A DNA stretch of 51,421 bases, taken from positions 1 through 51,421 of the forward strand of contig CAVIAA010000012.1 in the NCBI GenBank assembly GCA_963640685.1, written 5' to 3'. Below, in pieces: positions 41,750 to 50,461 of this stretch. The position numbers and the translations under genes are program-made. The notes under the pieces are model-generated. The model ran no database searches and had not been told where the DNA came from. It saw only the letters and a list, made by a program, of their open reading frames with translations. Each line of letters begins with the position of its first letter. Position 1 is the stretch's first letter. The DNA comes from SFEL01 sp963640685. GTDB taxonomy: Bacteria > Bacillota > Clostridia > Christensenellales > CAG-138.

Positions 41750-42852
41750 GCCGTCCTCCCTTTCCCAGCTCTATGCCTTATGCGCAGCAGCACAGCCGCC
41801 GCAACCGGCAACGCAGCTACAGCCCAGCCCAATTCACCGACGGTATAATAAAGCCTTCTGAACTCAGTATAGTACCCCGCTGACTGCAGCACGATAGCGC
41901 AGCCGATCATTACGGCAAACGTGGCAACACCGGGCCGCGTATCATCGGGGCCAAAGCAGCGGCACCACAGCACCGACCCCGCGTACATATAATACGCCGC
42001 GGACACTATCCCCGCCATAAGCCAGAAAAACAGCGCCAGCTTATCCATCCGAAAGAAATATCCCTCTTGTGTCATTATCATTTCGATTCGATACAGCGGA
42101 AAAAACATATCCGCAAGATCTATGTATTCATACGCAAGTGCCATAGCAAACTGCGTCAGAGCAGTCATTGCCGCAGCGCACAGCGCAGCTATCAGGCAGG
42201 CGCTTTTTGCAAAGCCGGCGCCGCTGAGCCTATCCCCAACCGTCAGCAGCGCGGCCATGCCGCCGAATGTGCGAAGCAGGTTATGCAGCACCAGCCCTCC
42301 CATCTCGCCCAATGAGTTCCCCGGGAACGGAAACAGCCTGTAAAGCGCGTAGCTTTTGCAGGGTATAATGAGCGCCGCAAGCAGCGACAGCGCGAACAGC
42401 GGCAATATGAGCAGCGCGGTTCTAGATATGCACTCCAGCCCCATAAAGCCGAGCAGCAGCGCCGTCAGCAGCACCCAGCAGGCTATCTCCCAATAACCGG
42501 AATCATAGAACACAAAGCTGTGTATCATGTTCACAAAGTCCGTTAAAATAAAAAACGCACTTAGTATAAAAAGCAGTATCAGCGGCAGCGCGGCAACCCG
42601 CCCAAGCACGCCGCCGAGTCCGCCCACAAGCAGCTCATCCAGCCTTTGCACGCCGCAGCGCTGCATCGTTCCCGTAATAAAGAGCACCATACAAAGCGAA
42701 GCGATTATCGCCAGCGGCATCCATATATATGTGCTGTTGCCGCTGCCGTATGCCTGCTGCGAGTCCATTGCAAGCACCGTGGCCGTGTATACCGCAATAC
42801 CCGTAACGGCGGCACTCTCCTGCCTGCCTATCCTGCAAAAGCCGAGCTTCAA
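41746..42852 (-). CDS. gerB: GerB family germinant receptor permease subunit
   Basis: The 368-aa integral membrane protein has about ten helices and belongs to the GerB/spore-permease family within the APC transporter superfamily, whose members bind the germinant. It begins with LGFCRIGRQESAAVTGIAVYTATVL and ends with VLLRIRHRAGKGRTA. The gene overlaps gerA by ATGA and gerC by ATGA, so the three subunits are translated in order. The germinant cannot be inferred from the sequence. Confidence 0.92.
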   Translation of the reverse strand: MKLGFCRIGRQESAAVTGIAVYTATVLAMDSQQAYGSGNSTYIWMPLAIIASLCMVLFITGTMQRCGVQRLDELLVGGLGGVLGRVAALPLILLFILSAFFILTDFVNMIHSFVFYDSGYWEIACWVLLTALLLGFMGLECISRTALLILPLFALSLLAALIIPCKSYALYRLFPFPGNSLGEMGGLVLHNLLRTFGGMAALLTVGDRLSGAGFAKSACLIAALCAAAMTALTQFAMALAYEYIDLADMFFPLYRIEMIMTQEGYFFRMDKLALFFWLMAGIVSAAYYMYAGSVLWCRCFGPDDTRPGVATFAVMIGCAIVLQSAGYYTEFRRLYYTVGELGWAVAALPVAAAVLLRIRHRAGKGRTA

Positions 42853-44441
42853 GGCCGTCCCTCCTCGCTGCTGTTCGTGTAGTCATCGGGGCTTGTGTGC
42901 ATTTTTACCCGCCCCCTGAGCACAGTCGGCCGCTTGCTGTATGTCTTTGGCGCGGCGGGGGTCAAAAACGGCACTCCGTAGCTCTTTAGCGAGGCCGTGA
43001 GCCCCAAAAAAGCGACCAGCATACAGCTCATGCCCAGCAGCCCGCTCAGCCACGCCGCTATAACAAACGCCCAGCGTATGTAGCTTGCGGATATCTGTGT
43101 CGCGTAGTCCGGTATGCAGAAGTTACCGAGGCCGGATAGCGCAACGACTATCAGTATCACGGAGCTTGCAAGGTTTGCGCTCACCGCCGCCTGACCGAGT
43201 ATCAGCCCGCCGATTATGCCTATCGCCTGCCCAACGCTGCCAGGCACCCTGAGCCCTGCCTCGCGTATCAGCTGAAACACCAGCAGCAAAAACAGCAGCT
43301 CAAGACCTATCGGCGCAAATACCATCCTGCGCGAGGCTACAACGGTGCTGAGCGCCTCTGTGGACATCATCCCCTGATGATACAGCACAAGGGATAGAAA
43401 ATAGCCCGGCAGCAGCACCGATATCGCCGCCCCTATGTACCTGACCAGCCTTACCGCCGTGCCCTGCGGCTCTCTCAGGTATATATCCTCCGAGCTGCTC
43501 ATGAGGGCAAAGAGCGTGGTCGGCATTATGTTTGCAAAGGGGCTGCCGTCCAGCAGCACAACTACATACCCCTGCATTATGTGCGACGCCGCCCTGTCCG
43601 GCCTCTCCGTTGCAAGCACCTGCGGAAACGGGGAAAGCCTGTGCGTTTCGGTCAGCTGCTCAAGTACCCCTATGCTTGGCATCATCCGCGTCTTGACCGA
43701 AGCCATGCGCCGCTTTACTTCCTGAATGAGCGCAGGGTTGGCGCTGCCCTCGATGTATACGATGGCTGCCCTTATGTGGTTGCCGGCATCTATCTCCCTC
43801 ATTTCGCATATGAGGTCATCTCGGCGTATCATCCTGCGCAGCAGCGTTATGTTTGTGCGCAGGTTCTCGTTAAACCCCTCCTGCGGACCCCGTACCACCT
43901 TTTCGTTCTCCGCCTTGCCGATAGAACGGTGCTCATACCCTCTTGTATCGGCTATGACGGCGGTATCCTCATCACCTATGAACAGCGCCGTCTGCCCGTC
44001 GGTTATGGCCTGCTTAACCCGTTTCCAGTTCCGCTCAGTGGATAGATCTCCCGCGATCAGCACGCTGTTTAGTATGTGCTCTATATACGGCGGCTCCGGC
44101 GGCAGCGGCTTTCTCATTGCCTCCCTGAGTATGCAGTCATTTATGATGTCGCTGTTCGCCATGCCGTTCATAAACACAGCTGCGGCCTTTACACGTTTTC
44201 CAATAACAAACCGCCGTATTATAATATCGGGATTGATATCCGCCCGAAAGTCCTGCCTCAGCCGCTCAAGATTACCCTCGAGCGAGGGCTCAACCTCCCC
44301 TGCAGGCTCATCGACCTGCCCCTTTTCTGGCCGCCAGCCGCCCAAAAAGCCCGGCGCTCCATTTTCCGTCTCCAGCAGCTCAAACTCGCCGCGCCTCGCG
44401 GCAAACCCCAGCAGCGATGCAATTTTCTCGATGAACCTCAC
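42849..44441 (-). CDS. gerA: GerA family germinant receptor subunit
   Basis: The 530-aa protein has a large hydrophilic N-terminal region (residues 1-290; FVIGKRVKAAAVFMNGMANSD and IEGSANPALIQEVKRR are typical), then about five or six membrane helices (300-470) and a short C-terminal tail. It also contains YVVLLDGSPFANIMPTTLF, a GerA hallmark. GerA-type subunits oligomerise into the ion-conducting part of the receptor. The start is a GTG with AGG six nt upstream. A sigma-G-like promoter lies at 44475-44504, consistent with forespore expression. Confidence 0.94.
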   Translation of the reverse strand: MRFIEKIASLLGFAARRGEFELLETENGAPGFLGGWRPEKGQVDEPAGEVEPSLEGNLERLRQDFRADINPDIIIRRFVIGKRVKAAAVFMNGMANSDIINDCILREAMRKPLPPEPPYIEHILNSVLIAGDLSTERNWKRVKQAITDGQTALFIGDEDTAVIADTRGYEHRSIGKAENEKVVRGPQEGFNENLRTNITLLRRMIRRDDLICEMREIDAGNHIRAAIVYIEGSANPALIQEVKRRMASVKTRMMPSIGVLEQLTETHRLSPFPQVLATERPDRAASHIMQGYVVVLLDGSPFANIMPTTLFALMSSSEDIYLREPQGTAVRLVRYIGAAISVLLPGYFLSLVLYHQGMMSTEALSTVVASRRMVFAPIGLELLFLLLVFQLIREAGLRVPGSVGQAIGIIGGLILGQAAVSANLASSVILIVVALSGLGNFCIPDYATQISASYIRWAFVIAAWLSGLLGMSCMLVAFLGLTASLKSYGVPFLTPAAPKTYSKRPTVLRGRVKMHTSPDDYTNSSEEGRP

Positions 44442-44474
44442 TTATTTCCTGCCCTCCGTATACGGTCTGATAAG

Positions 44475-44504
44475 AAGTATCTGCCATTTGGGGCAAATTT
44501 ATGC
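44475..44504 (-). promoter_or_regulatory. candidate sigma-G promoter of the ger operon
   Basis: On the minus strand GCATA (44500-44504) fits the sigma-G -35 consensus GHATR. An 18-nt spacer and GATACTT (44475-44481) follow, 5 of 7 against CATACTA. It starts right after the terminator of the preceding transcript and 34 nt before the gerA start. Confidence 0.5.
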
Positions 44505-44513
44505 GGTAAAGGC

Positions 44514-44550
44514 AAAAAACCCCCAAGGGGCTTGCACCCGGGGGCACACC
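44514..44550 (-). terminator. terminator of the PBP1A-UDG transcript
   Basis: On the minus strand a C-rich then G-rich stretch (CCCCC ... GGGGG) folds with several possible registers and is followed by TTTTTT. It lies about 40 nt after the glycosylase stop codon. Confidence 0.75.
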
Positions 44551-44589
44551 CGGCAAATACCGGACAAATGCTGTATGAAATTCTAAGTG

Positions 44590-45198
44590 TCAGCTGCGCT
44601 CCAGCTCCTCCACTAGCCGACCCAGCCTTTGCATATCCTCGGACAGCGTGCTTGCAAGGCTTCTGTTATATATCACGCTTGCCGGGTGGTACTCCGGGCA
44701 CAGCAGTGTTTTTCTGCCGTCGAGCGTAAGCTCGACACACTGCCCGTGCAGCTCACCGACCGTTTTTATCGGCTCCGCCGCAAGCGTCAGCACAGCCTTG
44801 AGCGGGGTGTTGCCGAGCGTAACTATCACCCTCGGCAGCAGCAGCGAAAGCTCCGCCCTCAAAAGCGGTAGCCCCGCCTTCAGCTCGGCCGTGGTCGGCG
44901 TTCGGTTGGATACGCTCTTTGGCTTTAGCTTCACCGGGCGAAATTTTACGCTATTTGTAACGTATACGCCGCTGCGGTCCATCCCTGCCTCGTTGAGCAG
45001 CTCATCCAACTGCCTGCCTGCCTTGCCGACGAACGGGCGACCCTGTCTAGCCTCCTCGCCACCCGGTGCCTCGCCTATCAGCACGACGAGCGGCTCGCTC
45101 GGTCCCTCGCCAAAGACGGGGTGTGCGTAGTCCCCCCCATCATCGGATATCGCAGCGAGCCTCAGCACTTCGTTTTTGTAGAGCTCCGCAAGGGTCAT
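44590..45198 (-). CDS. uracil-DNA glycosylase, family 4-like without Fe-S cysteines
   Basis: The 202-aa protein has motif 1 GEAPGGEEARQGRPFVGKAG (42-61) and motif 2 YHPAS (170-174), as in family 4 uracil-DNA glycosylases, which remove uracil from deaminated DNA. Family 4 enzymes hold a [4Fe-4S] cluster with four cysteines. Here only Cys154 and Cys167 exist, the N-terminal CxxC is absent, and the site in TNSVKFRP has Phe where Cys is usual, so the cluster is probably lost. The ATG lies 1 nt after the PBP1A stop, indicating coupling. Repair activity is expected but not assured. Confidence 0.85.
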   Translation of the reverse strand: MTLAELYKNEVLRLAAISDDGGDYAHPVFGEGPSEPLVVLIGEAPGGEEARQGRPFVGKAGRQLDELLNEAGMDRSGVYVTNSVKFRPVKLKPKSVSNRTPTTAELKAGLPLLRAELSLLLPRVIVTLGNTPLKAVLTLAAEPIKTVGELHGQCVELTLDGRKTLLCPEYHPASVIYNRSLASTLSEDMQRLGRLVEELERS

Positions 45199-45199
45199 G

Positions 45200-48154
45200 C
45201 TACCACCCCGCCCCAACAGGCGGGTTCGCCTCGTATATCGCCATATAGTTCAGCCTGAGCTGCTCCGTAGCCCGCTTTATATACTCCGCAAAGCCGGCAT
45301 TGATGTAGTTCTGAAGGCTGCTGACGCCCTCCGTCAGCGTGTTTCGGTCGGTATCGGATATATTCTGCACGTTGTTCAAATAGCTCCGTATCTCGCTTAT
45401 AAGGCTCTCTGCGCTGCTCTTTGCGCTCTGCAGCTCGGTGTTCCCGCCGTAGTTATACCACGAGGGGGTATGCAGCGAGCAGGAGGCGCCGGTTCCGCCG
45501 CTCTGCATGCTCATCGCATATTCCTCCGAGGTGACGCCGCTGTAAACGGCGTTGGGTATATACTGCTTCACCAGTATCGGGTCTACATCGGCATACATCG
45601 AATCGTTGTGTATGAGCACGACGGAGCCTGCGGATACGTTATAGCAATAGGGCGAAGCGAGCTGACCGCTGTCCTGACATATGCTGGCCTGAACATGCAT
45701 ATCGCATACCTCGCTCGGCGCGCTGTCCTGCGCAAACCAGTCCGTTACTGGAAGGTGACCTGACAGGTCTCCATAGCAGGCCTCAGTTGCGAGCTTGCCG
45801 GATATTGAGCAGACGGTGCACTTTGTCAGCCCTATCTCGTTTGGCGACTCGTCTATTATCGGCTTATCCTGCAGCCCCTCGTGTATTTTGGACATAAACG
45901 CCTGCCAAAGCGGCGCGGCATACTTTCCGCCGGTGGACTTGTTCTTGAGCTTCGGCGTAAAGTCATCGTGGCCTATCCATACCGTCGCGGTATAGTAGGG
46001 CGTCATGCCGGCAAAGTAAACGCTGCCGTAGTCCGAATTGGTGCCGGTCTTTCCGGCAACCGTCATGCCGCTTATCTTGGCTCTTGTACCTGTGCCGGAG
46101 TTCACGGCCTCGGTAAGTATATCCACCAGCATGTACGCCGTGGATTTCTTAAATACAGTGTGCTTCTCCCTTATCTCGTCTGCGTCAAGTATCACCTTGC
46201 CGCTGTCGTCCACCACCCTCGTAAAGGACAGCGGCTCCTGATACTCGCCGCCGTTGGCCATCGCGCCGTAGGCCGCCGCCATCTCTATTGCGGTTATGTT
46301 CATGGTGCCCAGAGCCATTGCGGAGCCGGTCTTGGATATCCTCGACGGCTCTATGCCCAGCAGCTCAAGATACCTTGCGCTCTCGTCAAAGCCGACGTGC
46401 TCAAGCAGAGTTCTTGCCGCCGCAACGTTCAGCGAGTTTACAACGCCCTGACGCAGCGTCAGCGGGCCTATGTACTTTTCCTCGCCTATGTACGGGTAAC
46501 CGGTCTCGCTGTCCCAGCCCTCAATTGCGCAGGGGAAGTTTTTAAGTATCGTCGCCGGAGACGCGCCAAGATCCAGCGCGGGGCCGTATACGGCAAGCGG
46601 CTTGATCGAGGAGCCGACCTCGGACGGGCTCTGATATGCCCTGTTTAGCCCCTTCTTTATGGTAGGCGTATCCCTGCCGCCAACTATCGCGCGCAGCTCA
46701 CCTGTGTGATAATCCAGCACCACAGCCGCCGCCTGCGGCTCAACCGTCGTTATAGTGTTGCCGTCGGCGCCCGTTTCGGTCTTTGTGGCCTTGCTCGGGT
46801 CGGCAAGCTCCGGATACTTTTCCCAAGTGGACAGGGTATTCTGCACCATGTGCTGCATATCGGTATCTACCGTAAGGTAGATGTGATATCCGCCCGTTCG
46901 AAGCTCGTTTTCTATTGCGGAGCGGTTTGCCTGCGTATCCACCATTTCCCGCTGCTTTAGCAGGTGCGTAACTATATCCCGTATGCCGTATTCCACAAAG
47001 TACGGCATATCGTAAAGCTCGGTGCTGGCGGATTTTTCCTTTATCTCCACCTTTTCGTTCAGCGCCGTTTCATACTGCTCGTGGGTTATGAACCCGCCCT
47101 CGTACATTGCCAGCAGCACGACGTTTGTTCGCCTGTCCGTAACGTACATCTGGTTGTTGTTTTCAAGCGAGTAGTTGTACTGCTCATCGGTTATGCTCTT
47201 TGAGTTATGCAGCTCCTCCAGCTCCTGCCGGGCAGAATCGCTCAGCGTTCGGCTGTATGTGTTAGACCTTGGGTTAGTGTAATACGGCTTTTGCACCATT
47301 CCCGCAAGCATTGCACACTCTCTTATGGTAAGCTCGCTCATTTCCTTGCCGAAGTAGTCCTTTGCCGCGGTCTTAAAGCCGTAGTTTGAGCCGCCGAGAT
47401 ACACGTCGTTCATATACGCGGCAAGTATCTCGTCCTTTTCCATTATGTCCTCAAGCTCCATTGAAAGATAGGCTTCCTTTATCTTTCGCTTGTAGGACTG
47501 CTCGTTGGAAAGCACCTTGTTTTTTATAAGCTGCTGGGTTATGGTGCTGCCGCCGTGGGTATCGGTATTCCTCAGTGTGTTTATAACGGCGGAAAACAGC
47601 CGTTTGTAGTCCACCCCGCCATGCTTATAAAAGCGCACGTCCTCTATTGAGATGAGCGCATTCTTAAGCATATCGGGTATTTCGCTTATATCCGCCCAGT
47701 CGCGGTACTCCATTCCGGCAAAGGTAGTTATCAGCTTGCCGTCCTTGTCGTATATGTAGGATGTCCTGTCGCTCTTTGTAAGCTGCGCAGGGTCGATGTC
47801 CTCCGTTGTTTCGATATACGCCTTTGCAACACCCGTAACAAGGCCCAGGCCGGCACACCCGGCGATGATCACCGTCACAGCCATCACCTTGAGCGTTGTA
47901 AACAGCAGCTCCAGCCAGAAACTGCGGCTGCCCCGCCGCTCGGTAAAGAGCTCATCTTCCTCGCCAGCGCTCCTCTTGCGGTCAAAAAGCCGCTTTATGC
48001 TGTTTAAAACAGCCTCTGCCCAGTATGCAGGGCCGTGCTTCTCGCCTTCCTGCTCATCCTGCCCTCTTCCCTGTTTCGGCATGCCTATGCGGGTAGTGCT
48101 GCCCTCCTGCTCCTCTTGGCCAAGGGCTTCGCCGGTCTTTTCAAAATCGTTCAT
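45200..48154 (-). CDS. class A penicillin-binding protein (PBP1A type)
   Basis: The 984-aa bifunctional enzyme polymerises and crosslinks peptidoglycan. A 86-residue cytoplasmic part precedes one helix at about 87-110. The GT51 domain has ISIEDVRFYKHGG and GGSTITQQLIKN. The transpeptidase has SSIK with Ser515, SLN (in VVNSLNVAAART) and KTG at 702-704. The C-terminal 250 residues carry an extra CTVCSISGKLAT...ACYGD segment with several cysteines and a Ser/Gly-rich tail. It is long for the class. The downstream glycosylase gene starts 1 nt after its stop. Promoter at 48243-48272. Confidence 0.95.
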   Translation of the reverse strand: MNDFEKTGEALGQEEQEGSTTRIGMPKQGRGQDEQEGEKHGPAYWAEAVLNSIKRLFDRKRSAGEEDELFTERRGSRSFWLELLFTTLKVMAVTVIIAGCAGLGLVTGVAKAYIETTEDIDPAQLTKSDRTSYIYDKDGKLITTFAGMEYRDWADISEIPDMLKNALISIEDVRFYKHGGVDYKRLFSAVINTLRNTDTHGGSTITQQLIKNKVLSNEQSYKRKIKEAYLSMELEDIMEKDEILAAYMNDVYLGGSNYGFKTAAKDYFGKEMSELTIRECAMLAGMVQKPYYTNPRSNTYSRTLSDSARQELEELHNSKSITDEQYNYSLENNNQMYVTDRRTNVVLLAMYEGGFITHEQYETALNEKVEIKEKSASTELYDMPYFVEYGIRDIVTHLLKQREMVDTQANRSAIENELRTGGYHIYLTVDTDMQHMVQNTLSTWEKYPELADPSKATKTETGADGNTITTVEPQAAAVVLDYHTGELRAIVGGRDTPTIKKGLNRAYQSPSEVGSSIKPLAVYGPALDLGASPATILKNFPCAIEGWDSETGYPYIGEEKYIGPLTLRQGVVNSLNVAAARTLLEHVGFDESARYLELLGIEPSRISKTGSAMALGTMNITAIEMAAAYGAMANGGEYQEPLSFTRVVDDSGKVILDADEIREKHTVFKKSTAYMLVDILTEAVNSGTGTRAKISGMTVAGKTGTNSDYGSVYFAGMTPYYTATVWIGHDDFTPKLKNKSTGGKYAAPLWQAFMSKIHEGLQDKPIIDESPNEIGLTKCTVCSISGKLATEACYGDLSGHLPVTDWFAQDSAPSEVCDMHVQASICQDSGQLASPYCYNVSAGSVVLIHNDSMYADVDPILVKQYIPNAVYSGVTSEEYAMSMQSGGTGASCSLHTPSWYNYGGNTELQSAKSSAESLISEIRSYLNNVQNISDTDRNTLTEGVSSLQNYINAGFAEYIKRATEQLRLNYMAIYEANPPVGAGW

Positions 48155-48242
48155 TCCGTATACGTTTGCCTTTCATAAATCAGCACGCCCAATCAGGGCA
48201 TACCGCCGTGTTTTATTATTATGGTTTATTATAGTTTGGTGT

Positions 48243-48272
48243 ATTATAGCATATTTTCCGCCCGTTCCTCAA
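48243..48272 (-). promoter_or_regulatory. promoter of the PBP1A gene
   Basis: On the minus strand TTGAGG (48267-48272), an 18-nt spacer and TATAAT (48243-48248) preceded by TGC, an extended -10. The leader is about 80 nt. Confidence 0.72.
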
Positions 48273-48374
48273 TACACCGCACTCAGCATACCGTGAATTA
48301 ACATTCAGTTCATGACTTTATGGCAGTGTCTTTATGATTTAACATTTACAGCTATGGCGCGGCATATTGCCACA

Positions 48375-48383
48375 TGTTATAAT
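48375..48383 (+). promoter_or_regulatory. extended -10 promoter, probably leaderless transcript
   Basis: TGTTATAAT (48375-48383) ends 6 nt before the ATG at 48390. No RBS is visible between them, so the transcript would begin at or next to the start codon. No good -35 box is found, as is common with extended -10 promoters. Confidence 0.6.
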
Positions 48384-48389
48384 CATGAT

Positions 48390-49247
48390 ATGAAAAAGCT
48401 GACTGTTTTTGTAAGTATAATGATATGCCTGCTGTTTTCAGCGGCAAACGCAGCCTCCCCTTCTCCAGAGGCTGTGCCCTCCTCTGCGCCGACGCCGTCC
48501 CCAACGCCTACGCAAAACAAGGTCATATCCCCATATACCGGAGATATCCCCGCCTTTTCCGGCCTGATAGGCATGAACTACTCCGGCGACGACGTCGTTC
48601 GGGTACAGATACGGTTGCGCGATCTATGCTATTTCAACTTTAAGCCGACCGGCATATACCAGAGCATGACTGCAAACGCCGCAAAGGCCTTTCAGCTGAA
48701 GCACACAATGGACGACGGCTCGCCCATGATATCCGACGGAACGATAGGCGATCAGACCATGACAATACTCTTCCGCCACAGCGTCAGCAGGGCAGATATT
48801 TCCGCCGGTATACCCATCGGCACCTCTCAGGTAAAGGAGGGCGCAATGAAGGGGCAGGCACTCAAATGGAGCGAGGTCAAGGGTATGCTCAGCGTCGGCA
48901 CCTCATATAACGTTACCGACTACAACACCGGCACAACGTTTGAGCTGCAGTTTTCCGGTGGCGAAAACCACGCCGAAATGGAAGCGCAGGATGTACAGAA
49001 CGCCGCCACGATAAAAGAGGTCTTCGGCGGAGAATACAATTTTTCAAAGCGTGCGGTGACCATTTCCATCGGCGGAAAGCAGGTAGCCGCTTCGCTTCAA
49101 GGCTGGCCGCACGGCGTTGACTCGGTATCATCCAACGACATGAGCGGGCACCTCTGCCTTTTCTTTGACGGCAGCCTTTCCCACGTTGGCTCGCTGCCAG
49201 ATGCGGAGCATCAGGAGCTGATATATAAGGCCTCCGCAACAAGCTGA
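48390..49247 (+). CDS. secreted peptidoglycan-binding domain protein
   Basis: The 285-aa protein has a signal peptide (MKKLTVFVSIMICLLFSAANA), a short Pro/Thr/Ser linker with PTPSPTPTQ, and a PG_binding_1 domain at about 55-130 (DDVVRVQIRLRDLCYF, then AAKAFQLKH, IGDQTMTILF). The C-terminal 140 residues form a second conserved domain found with PG-binding domains in Clostridia (LQGWPHGVDSVSSNDMSGHLCLFF), of unknown activity. It has no RBS but an extended -10 promoter directly upstream. A longer frame to 48312 is not supported. Divergent from the PBP1A gene. Confidence 0.86.
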   Translation: MKKLTVFVSIMICLLFSAANAASPSPEAVPSSAPTPSPTPTQNKVISPYTGDIPAFSGLIGMNYSGDDVVRVQIRLRDLCYFNFKPTGIYQSMTANAAKAFQLKHTMDDGSPMISDGTIGDQTMTILFRHSVSRADISAGIPIGTSQVKEGAMKGQALKWSEVKGMLSVGTSYNVTDYNTGTTFELQFSGGENHAEMEAQDVQNAATIKEVFGGEYNFSKRAVTISIGGKQVAASLQGWPHGVDSVSSNDMSGHLCLFFDGSLSHVGSLPDAEHQELIYKASATS

Positions 49248-49298
49248 CAGGCCGCCTGCCCGCTGAAAATCCTTGCTTATTAAAAGAGCTTTACGCGG

Positions 49299-49496
49299 CT
49301 ATATATCCTCCCAGAACAGCTCATCCAGCGTTCTGCCCAAGGCGCGGCAAATCGAGATGCAAAGGTTAATGGTCGGGTTGTAATCCCCCTTTTCTATTGC
49401 GTTTATCGTTTGGCGGGATACCCCGACCATATCCGCAAGCTGCTGCTGCGAAATGTCCATCGCGGCTCTTGCCGCCTTCATTCTAAGGTTCTTCAT
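49299..49496 (-). CDS. XRE family helix-turn-helix regulator
   Basis: The 65-aa protein is a single Cro/CI-type DNA-binding domain: MDISQQQLADMVGVSRQTINAIEKGDYNPTINL with the usual C-terminal cap LCISICRALGRTLDELFWE. Regulators of this small type, like B. subtilis YozG, usually sit next to membrane-protein genes. Its ATG lies 30 nt after the membrane-protein gene and follows GAGGAAAAGG. It probably controls the shared operon at the palindrome by the promoter (50120-50129), which is inference. Confidence 0.92.
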   Translation of the reverse strand: MKNLRMKAARAAMDISQQQLADMVGVSRQTINAIEKGDYNPTINLCISICRALGRTLDELFWEDI

Positions 49497-49526
49497 ACCT
49501 TTTCCTCAGCACGTCCAATACTATTC

Positions 49527-50057
49527 CTACGTTTCGGCACGGGATCGCCTCTTGATTACAACATCGAGTGCATACACAATATCGATAAATATAAGCATTG
49601 CAAAGGTAAAAAGGTTTATAAAGCAGTCTGAAAGCATACCGTTTTCAACAAAGCCGTTTTTCAGGCCGCTTATATACCCTAGCACGCCATTGAACAGGGC
49701 AATGCCCAGAAACAACAGCATGTATTTCCCTGCGCTTCTATGCAGCGGAGTGTATGCGTCCTTAACTATACAAACCGCAACGTATAGACCTATTCCCACA
49801 AAAAGCGAGCAAAAAGACATCATGCTCATGCTGCCCCATTGACCCAGCGTATCCACCGCAGCGCCGTTTACTATACTAAAGCCCACGGCAGCGAAAAATG
49901 CCGCCCGCCATGCCTTGAGCTGGGCGAGCTTTTGCCGTTCGTCGTACTGGCACGTCCCGCCGTGCCGTTTATTATATATCGTTTTCATAACACCGACCAG
50001 AAGTAGGCCGAATACAAACCCAACAACCATTCCAAGCCTATATTCCACGTTATTCAC
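49527..50057 (-). CDS. membrane protein paired with the XRE regulator
   Basis: The 176-aa protein has about four helices and a short cytoplasmic loop with KRHGGTCQYDERQKLAQLKAWRAAF after the first. The DERQ segment is seen in several families of membrane proteins encoded next to XRE regulators (such as DUF2178-like), so the assignment is to that general type only. The start is a GTG with AGGAGG about 10 nt upstream; a second GTG four codons in is possible. It is the first gene of a two-gene operon with its own sigma-A promoter. Confidence 0.8.
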   Translation of the reverse strand: MNNVEYRLGMVVGFVFGLLLVGVMKTIYNKRHGGTCQYDERQKLAQLKAWRAAFFAAVGFSIVNGAAVDTLGQWGSMSMMSFCSLFVGIGLYVAVCIVKDAYTPLHRSAGKYMLLFLGIALFNGVLGYISGLKNGFVENGMLSDCFINLFTFAMLIFIDIVYALDVVIKRRSRAET

Positions 50058-50092
50058 TGCTGTTTGTCCTCCTATCTCTTATGACTAAGAAC

Positions 50093-50129
50093 AGTTTATC
50101 ACTATCACGCTATTATGTCAAGTATACTT
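50093..50129 (-). promoter_or_regulatory. promoter and palindrome of the XRE operon
   Basis: On the minus strand TTGACA (50116-50121), a 17-nt spacer and TAAACT (50093-50098). A perfect 10-bp palindrome, AAGTATACTT (50120-50129), overlaps the edge of the -35 box and is a likely operator for the regulator of this operon. Confidence 0.65.
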
Positions 50130-50214
50130 TACAGAACGTGTTGTATATTTTACTTTTAGGTAAATTTATATGACGTTGCAGTGCAGCCGGTATCCTGCCC
50201 TCCAAATATAAAGT

Positions 50215-50243
50215 CATAAAATAAGACTACTTTGCAGTAGTCT
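50215..50243 (-). terminator. intrinsic terminator overlapping the RHH gene end
   Basis: AGACTACT and AGTAGTCT (50224-50243) pair around a 4-nt loop, and TATTTTA follows on the minus strand. The stop codon of the ribbon-helix-helix gene lies inside the stem. Confidence 0.75.
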
Positions 50244-50385
50244 CATCAATTTTACCGATCCATTCCTTTAATACCATATTTATATACTGACTGAATGACC
50301 TGTCATCATCTTCGGCCAATTCCTTTAGCCTTTTGATTATATCTGCATCCAGAGTAATACTGACCTTTTCTTTTAGTGGCCTCAT
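50227..50385 (-). CDS. ribbon-helix-helix (CopG/Arc-like) DNA-binding protein
   Basis: A 52-aa protein with AGGTG five nt before its ATG. KVSITLDADIIKRLKELAEDD is a typical RHH strand followed by helix A, and RSFSQYINMVLKEWI is helix B. Such small proteins bind DNA as dimers by the paired beta strand. No toxin gene adjoins it, so it is not obviously an antitoxin. It is divergent from the lipoprotein at 50512. Two GATAAAG repeats one helical turn apart (50445, 50455) lie in the shared intergenic region and could be its site. Confidence 0.8.
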   Translation of the reverse strand: MRPLKEKVSITLDADIIKRLKELAEDDDRSFSQYINMVLKEWIGKIDETTAK

Positions 50386-50444
50386 TCAATCACCTGCCTT
50401 CCTGATTAGAATACCGTAATATGCTATAAAATATTGAAAAGTAG

Positions 50445-50461
50445 GATAAAGAATGATAAAG
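50445..50461. repeat. GATAAAG direct repeats, possible RHH operator
   Basis: GATAAAG at 50445-50451 and 50455-50461, spaced exactly 10 bp, in the intergenic region between the divergent RHH and lipoprotein genes. RHH proteins commonly bind repeats at one-turn spacing; binding here is inference. Confidence 0.35.
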
